NCBI GenBank assembly: GCA_020634615.1
Contig: JACKBI010000001.1
Span: 806,001-870,000 of the forward strand
DNA length: 64,000 nt
Direction: 5' to 3'
Source of the DNA: Anaerolineales bacterium
GTDB taxonomy: Bacteria > Chloroflexota > Anaerolineae > JAAEKA01
Shown: positions 15,884 through 24,729 of the stretch, one piece after another
Layout of the letters: the number at the start of each line of letters is the position of its first letter
How positions within the stretch are numbered: the stretch's first letter is position 1
Program-made: the position numbers and the translations under genes
Notes under the pieces: model-generated
Database searches by the model: none
Seen by the model: the letters and a program-made list of their open reading frames with translations, nothing else
Told to the model about the DNA's origin: nothing

Positions 15884-18100
15884 ATGCAAATTCAAAAGCA
15901 TCAGTACACCTGCCAGATTGGCAGCCACGAGATCATCGTGGAAAGCGGCACCCTGGCCCTTCTGGCCGGCGGCGCTGTCACCCTTAGCTGCGGCGACGCC
16001 GTGCTGTTGGCTACGGCCACCGGCTCGAAGTCGGTGCGCGAGGGAATCGATTTCTTCCCCCTGAGCGTCGATTTCGAAGAAAAGATGTACGCCGCGGGCC
16101 GTATCCCCGGCTCGTTCTTCCGTCGCGAGGGCAGGCCCTCCGAACAGGCGATCCTGACGGCGCGCCTGACCGACCGTCCGCTGCGCCCGCTCTTTAACAA
16201 GACCATGCGCAACGAAGTGCAGGTAATCATCACCGCCTTGAGCTCGGATGGTGAGAACCAGCTCGACGTGTTGGCCATCAACGCGGCCTCGTGCGCACTG
16301 ACCATCAGCGACGTTCCCTGGGACGGCCCGGTGGGCGCTGTGCGTGTCGGCTACATCGACGGCGAGTTCGTCCTCAACCCGACTGCCTCGGAAATGGCAA
16401 ACAGCACGCTGGATCTGCGTGTGGCCGGCACCGAAGACGCCATTCTGATGGTGGAAGCGGGCGCCGACGAAGTACCTGAAGACGTCATGCTTGAGGCACT
16501 GCGCGTTGCCCACGAGGGCTTCCAGGGCATCATTCAGATGCAGAAGCAGATGCGCGAAGACATCGGCAAGCCGAAGTTTGACTTCCTGGCCCCCGGCGAC
16601 AAGGACGACGTCAAAGCCGCAGTTCAGTCCCTGATCGGCGAGCGCATGGACGAGATCCTGCAGCAGGGCTTCATGAAGGAAGAGCGCGGCGCAGCGCTGG
16701 ATGAACTGAGCATCGAAGCGCGCGACGAACTTGACGAGACCTTCGATCCCCGTGACGTTCGCTCGGCCTTCGACAGTGTGCTCAAGAACAGCGTCCGCGA
16801 GCAGATTCTCAATCAGGGTATCCGCCCCGATGGCCGCAAGACCACCGAGATTCGCCCGATCAGCTGTATGGTGGGCCTCCTGCCGCGGACACACGGCACC
16901 GGCCTCTTCACCCGTGGTGAGACCCAGGTGCTGACGGTAGCAACTCTGGGCACGCCGCGCGAGGCGCAGGAACTGGACACGCTGGCTCCCGAATCGAGCA
17001 AGCGCTACATGCACCACTACAACTTCCCGGCGTTCTCCACCGGCGAGACCTATCCGAACCGTGGCCCCAAACGCCGCGAGATCGGTCACGGCGCACTGGC
17101 CGAGCGCGCCCTTCTGCCAATGATCCCGCCCAAAGAGGAGTTCCCCTACACGCTGCGGCTGGTTTCCGAAGCGCTGGCCTCCAACGGCTCCACCTCCATG
17201 GCCTCCGTCTGCGGCAGCACGCTGGCGCTGATGGACGCCGGTGTGCCGATCCAGGCGCCTGTCGCAGGCATCGCGATGGGTCTGGTGACTGATATGCCCA
17301 CGGGCCGCTACGCCATCCTATCCGACATCCAGGGCATGGAAGATCACCTGGGCGACATGGACTTCAAGGTTGCCGGCACGCAGCACGGCATCACCGCGCT
17401 GCAGATGGACATCAAAATCAAGGGCCTTAGCCTGGAGATGATGTCTGAGGCACTGGAGCAGGCCCATGCAGGCCGGCTCTTCATCCTGGGCAAGATGCTG
17501 GAAGTCCTGCCTGAACCGCGCAAGGAGATGTCACCCTACGCCCCACGGATTATCACCGTCAAGATCGATCCCGAGAAGATCGGCAAGGTGATCGGACCCG
17601 GTGGCAAGATGATCCGGGCGATCCAGGAAGAGTACGACGTCAAGATCGACATCGATGACGACGGTTCGGTCTTCGTGGCCGCCGCCGATGGCACCAAGAT
17701 CTACGGCGCCATCGCCCAGATCGAGGCGCTTACCGAAGAAGCCACTATCGGCAAGATCTACACCGGCAAGGTCGTACGTACCGAGAGCTACGGCGCCTTC
17801 GTCGAAATCATGCCGGGCGTGGACGGCATGGTTCACATCTCGCAGTTGGCTGACTACCGTGTTCCCTCGGTCGAGGAAGTCGTCCAGGTTGGCGACGAGA
17901 TCATGGTAATGGTCATCGACATCGATCCCCAGAGCGGCAAGATCCGACTCAGCCGGCAAGCCGTGCTGGAAGGCTGGACCGCCGAAGAAGCACGCGAGCG
18001 CGACCGCAAGGGCAGTGGCAGTAGCAGCGGCGGCGGCAACCGCGGCTCGTCACGCGACGGCGGCGACCGCGGTGATCGACGACCGCGCCGAAACCGGTAG
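15884..18100 (+). CDS. pnp: Polyribonucleotide nucleotidyltransferase (PNPase)
   Basis: A 738-residue PNPase. It catalyses phosphorolytic 3'-5' RNA decay and can add tails. Domains in order: first RNase PH core (about 10-140), helical linker (about 240-320), second RNase PH core (about 325-550) with RGETQVLTVATLGTP and the THGTGLFTR region, KH domain (about 558-620) with KVIGPGGKMIR, and S1 domain (about 622-695) with GKVVRTESYGAFVEI. The tail is Gly/Arg/Ser-rich (RGSSRDGGDRGDRRPRRNR). ATG 15884 was chosen over 15788 because the upstream extension is not conserved and AAAGGA precedes 15884. Confidence 0.97.
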   Translation: MQIQKHQYTCQIGSHEIIVESGTLALLAGGAVTLSCGDAVLLATATGSKSVREGIDFFPLSVDFEEKMYAAGRIPGSFFRREGRPSEQAILTARLTDRPLRPLFNKTMRNEVQVIITALSSDGENQLDVLAINAASCALTISDVPWDGPVGAVRVGYIDGEFVLNPTASEMANSTLDLRVAGTEDAILMVEAGADEVPEDVMLEALRVAHEGFQGIIQMQKQMREDIGKPKFDFLAPGDKDDVKAAVQSLIGERMDEILQQGFMKEERGAALDELSIEARDELDETFDPRDVRSAFDSVLKNSVREQILNQGIRPDGRKTTEIRPISCMVGLLPRTHGTGLFTRGETQVLTVATLGTPREAQELDTLAPESSKRYMHHYNFPAFSTGETYPNRGPKRREIGHGALAERALLPMIPPKEEFPYTLRLVSEALASNGSTSMASVCGSTLALMDAGVPIQAPVAGIAMGLVTDMPTGRYAILSDIQGMEDHLGDMDFKVAGTQHGITALQMDIKIKGLSLEMMSEALEQAHAGRLFILGKMLEVLPEPRKEMSPYAPRIITVKIDPEKIGKVIGPGGKMIRAIQEEYDVKIDIDDDGSVFVAAADGTKIYGAIAQIEALTEEATIGKIYTGKVVRTESYGAFVEIMPGVDGMVHISQLADYRVPSVEEVVQVGDEIMVMVIDIDPQSGKIRLSRQAVLEGWTAEEARERDRKGSGSSSGGGNRGSSRDGGDRGDRRPRRNR

Positions 18101-18157
18101 CAACGGGTTTCGCACAGACTTGGGATGTTGCCGAGTCAACGTGATGAGTTGATCCTG

Positions 18158-18203
18158 GACTTCGGATGTTGGTCGTTTTGAACAAATGGCGACATCCGAA
18201 GTC
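18158..18203. repeat. Second copy of the GACTTCGGAWGTCG inverted-repeat element
   Basis: GACTTCGGATGT (18158-18169) is complementary to ACATCCGAAGTC (18192-18203), spacer 22 bases. The right arm extended by CG matches the repeat at 4201-4291 in 13 of 14 bases. It lies between pnp and lepB and could form a hairpin without a T run. Confidence 0.65.
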
Positions 18204-18233
18204 TGGTCAACAGGTTTTGAGGGTTGAGTTGAA

Positions 18234-18869
18234 ATGGATGAGTATCGTGATGACGACGTAGCCGTTGCACAGGCTGCACAGAACGAGAGTTACGATCTGC
18301 CCGAGGACGCCATGCCAACGGCGCCTGCCGAAGGACAATCTGTGACGTCAGGCTCAGGAAGGCGGCGAGGTGGTTTGTGGCGCGAGATCGGTGAGACCAT
18401 CATACCTGCGATCATCATCGCGCTGCTGATCCACGTGTTTCTGGCCCAGGCGACCCGTGTCTATGGCCAGAGCATGGAGCCAAACCTGCACACCGACATG
18501 CGACTGGTCGTGGAAAAGGTATCCTACCGGCTCCACTCGCCGGAGCGCGGCGACATCGTCGTCCTGCGGGTACGTCCCGATGACGAGTTGCTGATCAAAC
18601 GGGTTGTCGGTCTGCCCGGCGACGAAGTTGCCATCCACGATGGGCGCGTCTATATCAACGGCGAACCGCTGGATGAGAGCTATCTGAACCAGGAAACACG
18701 CGGCAATCTCGCGCCGCGGGTTGTGCCGCCCTTACACGTTTTCGTGATGGGTGACAACCGGCGGGCGAGCAATGACAGCCGCTCCTTTGGTCCGGTACAC
18801 ATAGATAACATCCTGGGAAAAGCCTGGTTCAGCTACTGGCCGCCGGAGGCAGTCGGATCGCTGGAATAG
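18234..18869 (+). CDS. lepB: Signal peptidase I
   Basis: A 211-residue S26 signal peptidase that removes signal peptides at the outer face of the membrane. A charged N-terminal tail (about 1-50) precedes one membrane helix (about 57-75). The catalytic serine is S80 in GQSMEP and the general-base lysine is K122 in LLIKRVVGLPGD; the later GDNRRASNDSRSFGPV box is also intact. The long hydrophilic N-terminus is unusual but seen in related phyla. It follows pnp by 133 bases and is closed by a strong hairpin terminator. Confidence 0.95.
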   Translation: MDEYRDDDVAVAQAAQNESYDLPEDAMPTAPAEGQSVTSGSGRRRGGLWREIGETIIPAIIIALLIHVFLAQATRVYGQSMEPNLHTDMRLVVEKVSYRLHSPERGDIVVLRVRPDDELLIKRVVGLPGDEVAIHDGRVYINGEPLDESYLNQETRGNLAPRVVPPLHVFVMGDNRRASNDSRSFGPVHIDNILGKAWFSYWPPEAVGSLE

Positions 18870-18891
18870 GCCGGAAAGTTTGAAACCACCC

Positions 18892-18926
18892 AAATGCGCC
18901 AGTCACATCTGTGACTGGCGCATTTT
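18892..18926. terminator. Terminator between convergent lepB and asnB
   Basis: AAATGCGCCAGTCACA (18892-18907) pairs with TGTGACTGGCGCATTT (18910-18925) over a 2-base loop and runs into TTTT on the plus strand. The AAA start also gives a T run on the minus strand, so it can act on both genes. Confidence 0.9.
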
Positions 18927-18994
18927 CTTGCTGGCCCGCTGTGGGCATCCCGTGGAAATGACCCGCATCCCACCGGGTGCCCCCCGCAACGGCT

Positions 18995-20926
18995 TCAGTT
19001 CGAATGGGTTGCGCGCTGCTGCCAGAGCTGCACATTGAGCACACCGGTCAGTAGCGCACTGTGGTTCGCCGGACCATTCTTATGGTGCAAGCGCGCTTGC
19101 GCGACCGTCTCAAACGAGAACAGTCCACTGCGGCGCAGCGCAACCTCCGACAGAGCCTCCTCGACAAAATCCGGCATCCTCGGCTGACGCCACCAGTCGG
19201 CGTGCGGAGTGGCAAGACCCTGTTTGCGCCGTTCACGGATGGCCGGCGGCAGATAGGGTCTGCCGCTCGTTGCCGGCCGGCCAAACACATCGCGCAGCAG
19301 CCATTTCTCTGGCCGGCGCAAATCCAGCTTCAGCCGCGGCGGCCAGCGAGCCAGCAACTCCCATAGCCGGTGGTCGAGAAATGGCACGCGCGCCTCAACG
19401 GAGTGCGCCATGCTCATGGCGTCCACCTCGTGGTTGATGAAATCGGGCAGGCGGATGTGCCGCTCCAGCGTCATGTCGCGGTGCAATGACGCCAGCGGAG
19501 CGACCGCGTCGGCGTACTCGTCCTGCCAACGCACCGCCAGCGGCGGACGCGCCGATCGTGCCAGCTCGTGACGGAAGTCAGCGCTGAACAACTCACTGCG
19601 CTGGCCTGCCGTGCTAACCTGCTGCCAGGCAAGGTAGCGGCTCACTGCGGACCGGTCAGCCACCGCCAGCGCTTGCCGCGCAGCCGGTGACATGGGAAAT
19701 GGAAGCCGGGACGAGAAAAATGGCCTGCGCAGGCCGGCCGGCAGCCGCAACAGCGCTTCGGCCTGCTGGTTGCCGCGGAACCAGCCATAGCCGGCGAACA
19801 GTTCGTCGCTTCCCTCGCCGGTCAGGATGACCTTGAATCCCGCGGCCCGGCAAGCCTCGTAAAGCATCGAAATCGGCACCGCGGTCGCAAAGCACTGCGG
19901 CTGGTCAAGGGAAGCCATCACGGCGGGCAGCCGGTTAAACGCCTCCCAGCCGAAGCGCAGCTCGTGGTGTTCCGTGCCAAGGTACGACGACGCGAGGCGG
20001 GCATACTGGCTCTCGTCGTGGCTGGCGCGGTCGAAGCCGATGCTGAACGTATGGGCGCGGCCGCCGGTCAGCTCTTGCATCAGCGCCACCAGCCCGCTGC
20101 TGTCCAGCCCGCCGCTGAGCAGCGCACCCACCGGCACGTCAGCCTGCAAGCGCAGCCGCACGGCGTCCTGCAGCAATGCCAGCACCTCCTCGGCCGCATC
20201 CTCCGGGTCAACAGCGTCCTCCTGACCGCCAGGCAGATAGGGCGCGTCCCAGTAGCAACTCATCGCCGCCGTCCCGCGGGCAACTTCTGCGATCAACAGG
20301 TGAGCCGGCGGCAGCTTGCTGATCTCACGCCAGATCGTTGCCGGGCCAGGTACGTAACCGACCGTGAACATCTCGTCCAGGCTGCGGGCGTCAAGTGTCG
20401 GTTGACATAGCGCCGGATGCCGCAATAGCGCCTTGATCTCCGAGGCAAAGAGCAACAGCCCGTTGACCTGCGCCAGAAATAGCGGCTTCTTGCCCAGACG
20501 ATCACGGGCCAGTAGCAGGCGCTGGCGCGGCTCGTCCCACACCGCCAGCGCAAACATTCCCCACAGCCGCTCGACACACGCCGCGCCCCACTGTTCGTAG
20601 GCGTGAGCGATCACTTCGGTGTCAGATTCGCTGCGAAAGACATGACCACACGCTTCCAATTCGGCGCGCAATGGCTTATAGTTGTAGATTTCCCCGTTCT
20701 GCACCACCCAGACGTCACCAGCTTCATTGCAGATCGGCTGGTGACCGCCGGCCAGATCGATGATGGACAGCCGCCGCGCACCCAGCCCGCAGACGGCGGT
20801 TGGAGAAACGAAAAGGCCCTCGTCGTCAGGGCCTCGGTGGGTCAGTGCGCCGGTCATGCGGGCCAGAACGGCTGCATCAACCGGCATATCAGTGGAAAGG
20901 CGCAGAACGCCGGCAATCCCGCACAT
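18995..20926 (-). CDS. asnB: Asparagine synthase (glutamine-hydrolysing) family protein
   Basis: A 643-residue AsnB-type protein. The N-terminal class II glutaminase keeps the nucleophile Cys2 (MCGIAGV), with RRLSIIDLAGG and NGEIYNY. The synthetase domain has the PP-loop SGGLDSSGL near residue 270 and GEGSDELFAGY. It should form Asn or another amide from glutamine and ATP. An 11-base gap separates it from an upstream PqqD-like gene on the same strand. In RiPP clusters such AsnB homologues act as cyclases, but those usually lack the active glutaminase Cys, so a true amidotransferase is more likely. The final target is uncertain because of the PqqD partner. Confidence 0.88.
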   Translation of the reverse strand: MCGIAGVLRLSTDMPVDAAVLARMTGALTHRGPDDEGLFVSPTAVCGLGARRLSIIDLAGGHQPICNEAGDVWVVQNGEIYNYKPLRAELEACGHVFRSESDTEVIAHAYEQWGAACVERLWGMFALAVWDEPRQRLLLARDRLGKKPLFLAQVNGLLLFASEIKALLRHPALCQPTLDARSLDEMFTVGYVPGPATIWREISKLPPAHLLIAEVARGTAAMSCYWDAPYLPGGQEDAVDPEDAAEEVLALLQDAVRLRLQADVPVGALLSGGLDSSGLVALMQELTGGRAHTFSIGFDRASHDESQYARLASSYLGTEHHELRFGWEAFNRLPAVMASLDQPQCFATAVPISMLYEACRAAGFKVILTGEGSDELFAGYGWFRGNQQAEALLRLPAGLRRPFFSSRLPFPMSPAARQALAVADRSAVSRYLAWQQVSTAGQRSELFSADFRHELARSARPPLAVRWQDEYADAVAPLASLHRDMTLERHIRLPDFINHEVDAMSMAHSVEARVPFLDHRLWELLARWPPRLKLDLRRPEKWLLRDVFGRPATSGRPYLPPAIRERRKQGLATPHADWWRQPRMPDFVEEALSEVALRRSGLFSFETVAQARLHHKNGPANHSALLTGVLNVQLWQQRATHSN

Positions 20927-20937
20927 AGCTGTTGCAG

Positions 20938-21222
20938 CTATCCCGCAACAATCAGTTTTTCGGCCAGAAGATCGTTCAGCAGCTCGACCAGATCACCCTG
21001 CACCGTATCAGTTTGGTCAGGGATGCTACAAACCACAGCCAATTCGCGCGCCAGTTGACCCACGCTTCGCTGGCCGTCCAGGTTCTCCCACAGCCAGGTA
21101 CCGGTCTCGTTGAGCGAATAGTAGCTGCCCGTGTTGAGGTCAATGACAATAGCCTCGCCGACCACGGACTGGTGCGTGGCGTTGGGAGAACGCTGAAAAA
21201 CAGTGTCTGTTGTGATGTTCAT
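20938..21222 (-). CDS. PqqD-family RiPP recognition-element protein
   Basis: A 94-residue PqqD-like protein. The segment GEAIVIDLNTGSYYSLNETGTWLWENLDGQRSV, read as strands then a helix, is the typical peptide-chaperone fold, and the C-terminus (LVELLNDLLAEKLI) forms the winged-helix part. PqqD domains bind leader peptides and deliver them to modifying enzymes. The gene lies directly upstream of asnB in the same transcript. AGGAGG, at the edge of a low-complexity repeat, supplies the Shine-Dalgarno. No leader-peptide gene was found nearby, so the ligand is unknown. Confidence 0.85.
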   Translation of the reverse strand: MNITTDTVFQRSPNATHQSVVGEAIVIDLNTGSYYSLNETGTWLWENLDGQRSVGQLARELAVVCSIPDQTDTVQGDLVELLNDLLAEKLIVAG

Positions 21223-21235
21223 CGTTTTCCTCCTA

Positions 21236-21320
21236 CTCGTACTCCTACTTCTACTCGAACTCGTTCTCTATGCCGTCCCAGACAAGTAGGAGTACGAGGA
21301 AGAGTACGAGTAGGAGCGCG
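21236..21320. repeat. Low-complexity TACTC/GAGTA inverted repeat
   Basis: The left part repeats TACTC-like units and the right part repeats GAGTA-like units. TCCTACTCGTACTC near 21233 is complementary to GAGTACGAGTAGGA near 21301-21314, and CCCAGACAAGT sits in the loop region. It separates the PqqD-like gene from tag and can form a long hairpin. Confidence 0.6.
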
Positions 21321-21324
21321 TGAT

Positions 21325-21891
21325 TTATCCTGACTGTGCGTAACGAAAACAGTCCACGGTGTGGTCGTTGACCATGCCGACTGCCTGCATGAACGCGTAG
21401 CAGATGGTCGGGCCAACGAAGGTGAATCCGCGACGTTTCAAATCCTTGCTCATCGCGCGCGACTCGTCGGTTTTAGCAGGGATCTCGGACAGGCTGCGCC
21501 AGGCGTTCTGTCGCGGCTGGCCGCCGACAAACTGCCAGATGTACGCAGCAAAACTGCCATATTTGGCCTGCACAGCCAGAAAGGAGCGAGCATTTTTGAC
21601 TGCCGCGTTGACCTTGAGGCGGTTGCGCACGATGCCAGGATTTCCCAGCAGGTCTGCGATCTTGGCGTCATCGTAGACCGCGACCAGCTGCGGATCGAAG
21701 TTGTCGAACGCGGCCCGGTAGCTTTCCCGTTTGTTGAGGATCGTGGACCAGCTCAGCCCGGCCTGCGCGCCTTCCAGAATGAGGAACTCGAACAGCAGCC
21801 GGTCGTCGTCGAGCACCGGCACACCCCATTCCAGGTCGTGATAAGCGACGTACAGCGGGTCACTGCCCGCCCATTGGCATCGTGTCGTCAT
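21325..21891 (-). CDS. tag: DNA-3-methyladenine glycosylase I
   Basis: A 188-residue Tag glycosylase that excises 3-methyladenine from DNA. The zinc-snap ligands are visible: C5 (TTRCQWAG), H18 (YHDLEWG), H177 and C181 (NDHTVDCF). The ILEGAQAGLSW segment with its conserved Glu and Trp forms the base pocket. Length is normal. A perfect promoter lies 9 bases before the ATG, so the mRNA is likely leaderless and there is no Shine-Dalgarno. The frame stays open far upstream, but the family start matches ATG 21891. Confidence 0.94.
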   Translation of the reverse strand: MTTRCQWAGSDPLYVAYHDLEWGVPVLDDDRLLFEFLILEGAQAGLSWSTILNKRESYRAAFDNFDPQLVAVYDDAKIADLLGNPGIVRNRLKVNAAVKNARSFLAVQAKYGSFAAYIWQFVGGQPRQNAWRSLSEIPAKTDESRAMSKDLKRRGFTFVGPTICYAFMQAVGMVNDHTVDCFRYAQSG

Positions 21892-21900
21892 GGTTGTGGC

Positions 21901-21929
21901 ATAATAGCGCGCGACCCGACTGGTGTCAA
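21901..21929 (-). promoter_or_regulatory. Promoter of tag (consensus boxes, leaderless layout)
   Basis: On the minus strand TTGACA (21924-21929), a 17-base spacer and TATTAT (21901-21906). The tag ATG begins 9 bases after the -10 box, so transcription should start within about 3 bases of the start codon. Confidence 0.85.
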
Positions 21930-22061
21930 GCTGACTGTCTGTCCGCACTTCAGCCAGGCGATGCGGCGGAAGCAGGCAACAGCCGCCGCCCGACGGTAAG
22001 ATACATTCCCGGTTTGGCAAAAACACCTCGCCAGACCACAGAACGCGCCGGCCGCGCGTGT

Positions 22062-22067
22062 TAGAAT
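22062..22067 (+). promoter_or_regulatory. Extended -10 box upstream of the M23 peptidase gene
   Basis: TAGAAT with TGT immediately upstream, ending 7 bases before the ATG at 22075. No good -35 is visible. The position again implies a leaderless message. Confidence 0.5.
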
Positions 22068-22074
22068 TGAGATT

Positions 22075-22815
22075 ATGCGTTCCAACAAATCCAGCCGAAC
22101 CGGCCTTTACCTGCTGCTTGCCGCATTGCTGATCGGCGTTGGACTGCTGCTGACTGCATTCGCACTGCGCCCCAGCCTGGCGATCGGCGTCGATCGCCTC
22201 GCCCGGCTGCGCGCCTGGTTTGCGAATCCAGCCGCCAACAGCGAATGGACGGTGCTGGGCGGCAAGCGCTGTACACCCGACGCGCCGATGCTGATGCCCA
22301 CGGACGGCTACATCGGTTTCGGCCGCGGCGACAGCTTCCGTCCCGGGCACAGGCACAGCGGCTACGATATCTTTACCCCGGACGGTGCGGTCAACACCAC
22401 ACCGGTCATCGCCGCCTACGACGGCTATCTGACCCGCGAGGGCGACTGGCGCAGTTCGGTCATCATTCGTCACCCGGATTTTCAACCCGTAGTGGGCGGC
22501 GAACAGATTTGGACCTATTACACCCACATGGCATCAGCCGACGGCGCCCAGTCTTTCATCGCTTCCCAGTTTCCGCCGGGCACCCATGACCTGTTCGTTC
22601 CCGCCGGCACGCTGCTGGGCTATCAGGGCAACTGGTCTGGCACGGCAGGCAACCCGACCGGCATCCACCTGCATTTCTCGGTCGTCAAATCAACGCCATC
22701 CGGCGGCTACGAAAACGAAACTGACATCGACAACACCTACGATCCGGCCCCGTTTCTTGGGGTAACCCGCAACGCGGCCGGCGTGCTGATCTGCGAAGGA
22801 GGGAGTGATCAATGA
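22075..22815 (+). CDS. Membrane-anchored M23-family peptidase
   Basis: A 246-residue protein with an N-terminal membrane helix (about 10-30) and an extracytoplasmic M23 (LytM) domain. The metal and catalytic motifs are visible: HSGYDIF (His and Asp ligands) and the C-terminal HLHFS. YTHMAS supplies another His. M23 peptidases cut glycine-containing or cross-bridge peptides of the wall. The start is ATG 22075 with no Shine-Dalgarno but a close -10 box. It overlaps the next gene by 4 bases, so the two are coupled. Confidence 0.85.
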   Translation: MRSNKSSRTGLYLLLAALLIGVGLLLTAFALRPSLAIGVDRLARLRAWFANPAANSEWTVLGGKRCTPDAPMLMPTDGYIGFGRGDSFRPGHRHSGYDIFTPDGAVNTTPVIAAYDGYLTREGDWRSSVIIRHPDFQPVVGGEQIWTYYTHMASADGAQSFIASQFPPGTHDLFVPAGTLLGYQGNWSGTAGNPTGIHLHFSVVKSTPSGGYENETDIDNTYDPAPFLGVTRNAAGVLICEGGSDQ

Positions 22816-23447
22816 CAACACCCATGAACGGCTCCAGCGGCCCGCTGCGCGTCGTGGCCATCTGTGGCAGCCTGCGGCCCGGCAGCTTCACTCGCAAGGC
22901 GCTCACAATCGCGCTGGAAGGCGCACGCGAACAGGGCGCGGAAACCTACTTGCTGGACCTGGCGGACTACGACCTGCCGCTGTGCAACGGAAGCAAAGAC
23001 GCGGCCAGCTACGGTCCCGACGTTGCCCGCCTGCGACAGGAGATCGGCGCAGCTACCGGCATCATCCTGGGTACGCCGGAGTATCACAGCAGCTTCAGCG
23101 GCGTCCTGAAGAACGCGCTGGATCTGACCGGGTTTGAGCAGTTCGAGGGCAAAATGGTCGGGTTGCTGGCGGTTTCCGGTGGATCCATGGGCGCCACCAA
23201 CGCGCTTACGGCCCTGCGCGCAGTGGGCCGGTCGCTGCACGCCTGGGTCGTGCCGCACGAGGCGTCGATCCCGCAGGCCTGGAAACAGTTTGACGAAGAC
23301 GGCAATCTGAAAGACGAGGCCATAGCCGAGCGCGTGCGCGAGCTGGGTCGCCAGGTGATGCGTTTTGCCTGCCTGCACAACGCTGAGCAAGCGCTGGATT
23401 TCCTGCGCGCCTGGGAAGATGCCCCCTTCAACCCCGGCGGCGAGTAG
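22812..23447 (+). CDS. NAD(P)H-dependent FMN reductase-like flavoprotein
   Basis: A 211-residue flavodoxin-fold protein of the FMN_red type. VVAICGSLRPGSFTRKAL is the phosphate-binding loop for FMN, and GTPEYHSSFSGVLKNALD is the signature of NADPH-dependent FMN and azo reductases. It should reduce flavins or quinones in the cytoplasm. It overlaps the M23 gene by ATGA and is followed after 7 bases by the CrtC/AttH-like gene. No specific substrate can be named. Confidence 0.88.
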   Translation: MTTPMNGSSGPLRVVAICGSLRPGSFTRKALTIALEGAREQGAETYLLDLADYDLPLCNGSKDAASYGPDVARLRQEIGAATGIILGTPEYHSSFSGVLKNALDLTGFEQFEGKMVGLLAVSGGSMGATNALTALRAVGRSLHAWVVPHEASIPQAWKQFDEDGNLKDEAIAERVRELGRQVMRFACLHNAEQALDFLRAWEDAPFNPGGE

Positions 23448-23454
23448 TCACTGA

Positions 23455-24615
23455 ATGTTGCGCAAAATAGCTTTGCTGGCAATTCTACTGGTAATCGTTG
23501 CTGCGGCGGCATTCATGCTGTCGCAGCGCCGCGAGCCGGCTGTGTCTGCCAGCGGAATCCTCGGCAGTTCCCCGGCTGTCGAAAGCGCGGGCTTTGCGCG
23601 CGCCACCGGCCCGCAGCCGCTGACATTCCCTGCCGACTATGGCCCGCATCCCGACTATCAGACTGAGTGGTGGTACTACACCGGCAATCTGGACGACGCC
23701 GATGGCCACCACTTCGGCTACCAGTTCACCATTTTCCGGCGGGCCGCGCTGCCACCGGGCCAACGCATTGATCGCGCCTCCGACTGGACAGCCGATCAGA
23801 TCTACATGGGCCACTTCGCGTTGACAGATGTCGCGGGCCAGAACTACCAGGCTTTTGAACATTTGGCGCGCGGCGGAGCCGGGCTGGCTGGCGCGCAAGC
23901 GGAACCGTACAAAGTCTGGCTGGAAGACTGGCAGGTGGAAGAGATCAGCCCGGGCGTGACCCGGCTACAGGCAGCCGCAGGCGATGTCGCCATCGATCTG
24001 ACGCTGACCGACCTCAAAGGTCCGGTGTTGCACGGCGACCACGGCTACAGCCAGAAGGGGCCGGACCCGGGCAATGCATCCTACTATTACAGCCTGACGC
24101 GGCTCGCCAGCGAGGGTACCGTGACTGTCGGGGATCGCGCCGTTCCCGTGCAAGGGCTGAGCTGGCAGGACCACGAGTTCAGCACCAGCGCGCTGGCCGC
24201 CGATCAGGTTGGCTGGGACTGGTTCGCCTTGCAGCTCGACGATGACAGCGAGTTGAAAGTGTTTCACATTCGCAAAGATGATGGCAGCGTCGATCCATTC
24301 TCCGCCGGCAGCTTCATTGCGCCCGATGGCACGTTGACACCGCTGTCGCATGACGACTTCACTATCACGGTCAATGACACCTGGCGCAGCCCGCGCACCG
24401 GCGCTGAATATCCGGCAAGCTGGACCGTCACCGTACCGTCGCAAGGCATCCGGCTGGACATTGAGCCGTATCTGGCCGACCAGGAGCTGAACGTGTCCTA
24501 CTCCTACTGGGAGGGCGCGGTCAGGTTCAGCGGTGAACACAACGGGGTGCCTGTCACCGGCGACGGCTACGTGGAGTTGACCGGCTACGCCGGTAGTATG
24601 CAGGGGCAGTTTTAG
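23455..24615 (+). CDS. Lipocalin-like CrtC/AttH-family protein
   Basis: A 386-residue protein with an N-terminal hydrophobic anchor or signal (LLAILLVIVAAAAFML). The rest matches the hydroxyneurosporene synthase (CrtC)/AttH family: HPDYQTEWWYYTGNL with a beta-strand-rich GYQFTIFR, a second box near ISPGVTRLQAAAG, and LSWQDHEFSTS. Members include carotenoid hydratases and secreted hydrolase-like proteins. No carotenoid genes are adjacent, so the enzyme activity is not assigned. It is probably cotranscribed with the M23 and flavin reductase genes. Confidence 0.8.
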   Translation: MLRKIALLAILLVIVAAAAFMLSQRREPAVSASGILGSSPAVESAGFARATGPQPLTFPADYGPHPDYQTEWWYYTGNLDDADGHHFGYQFTIFRRAALPPGQRIDRASDWTADQIYMGHFALTDVAGQNYQAFEHLARGGAGLAGAQAEPYKVWLEDWQVEEISPGVTRLQAAAGDVAIDLTLTDLKGPVLHGDHGYSQKGPDPGNASYYYSLTRLASEGTVTVGDRAVPVQGLSWQDHEFSTSALAADQVGWDWFALQLDDDSELKVFHIRKDDGSVDPFSAGSFIAPDGTLTPLSHDDFTITVNDTWRSPRTGAEYPASWTVTVPSQGIRLDIEPYLADQELNVSYSYWEGAVRFSGEHNGVPVTGDGYVELTGYAGSMQGQF

Positions 24616-24729
24616 AAACGCGTCTTGAGGCTATTTTCAAATGTTGGCTTGGTCGGCCCCTTCGGAGTACAAGCGAAGACCGGCCCAGCGGCACCTGTTC
24701 GATAGCCGTATTCCAAGGAGGAGTGTGTC

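Noticed and set aside
15716..17089. Long minus-strand open frame inside pnp
   Set aside because: It is antisense to a clear PNPase gene and reflects codon bias in GC-rich DNA.
18995..21325. Complete lasso-peptide cluster
   Set aside because: No precursor peptide, no transglutaminase-like protease, and AsnB keeps the glutaminase Cys.
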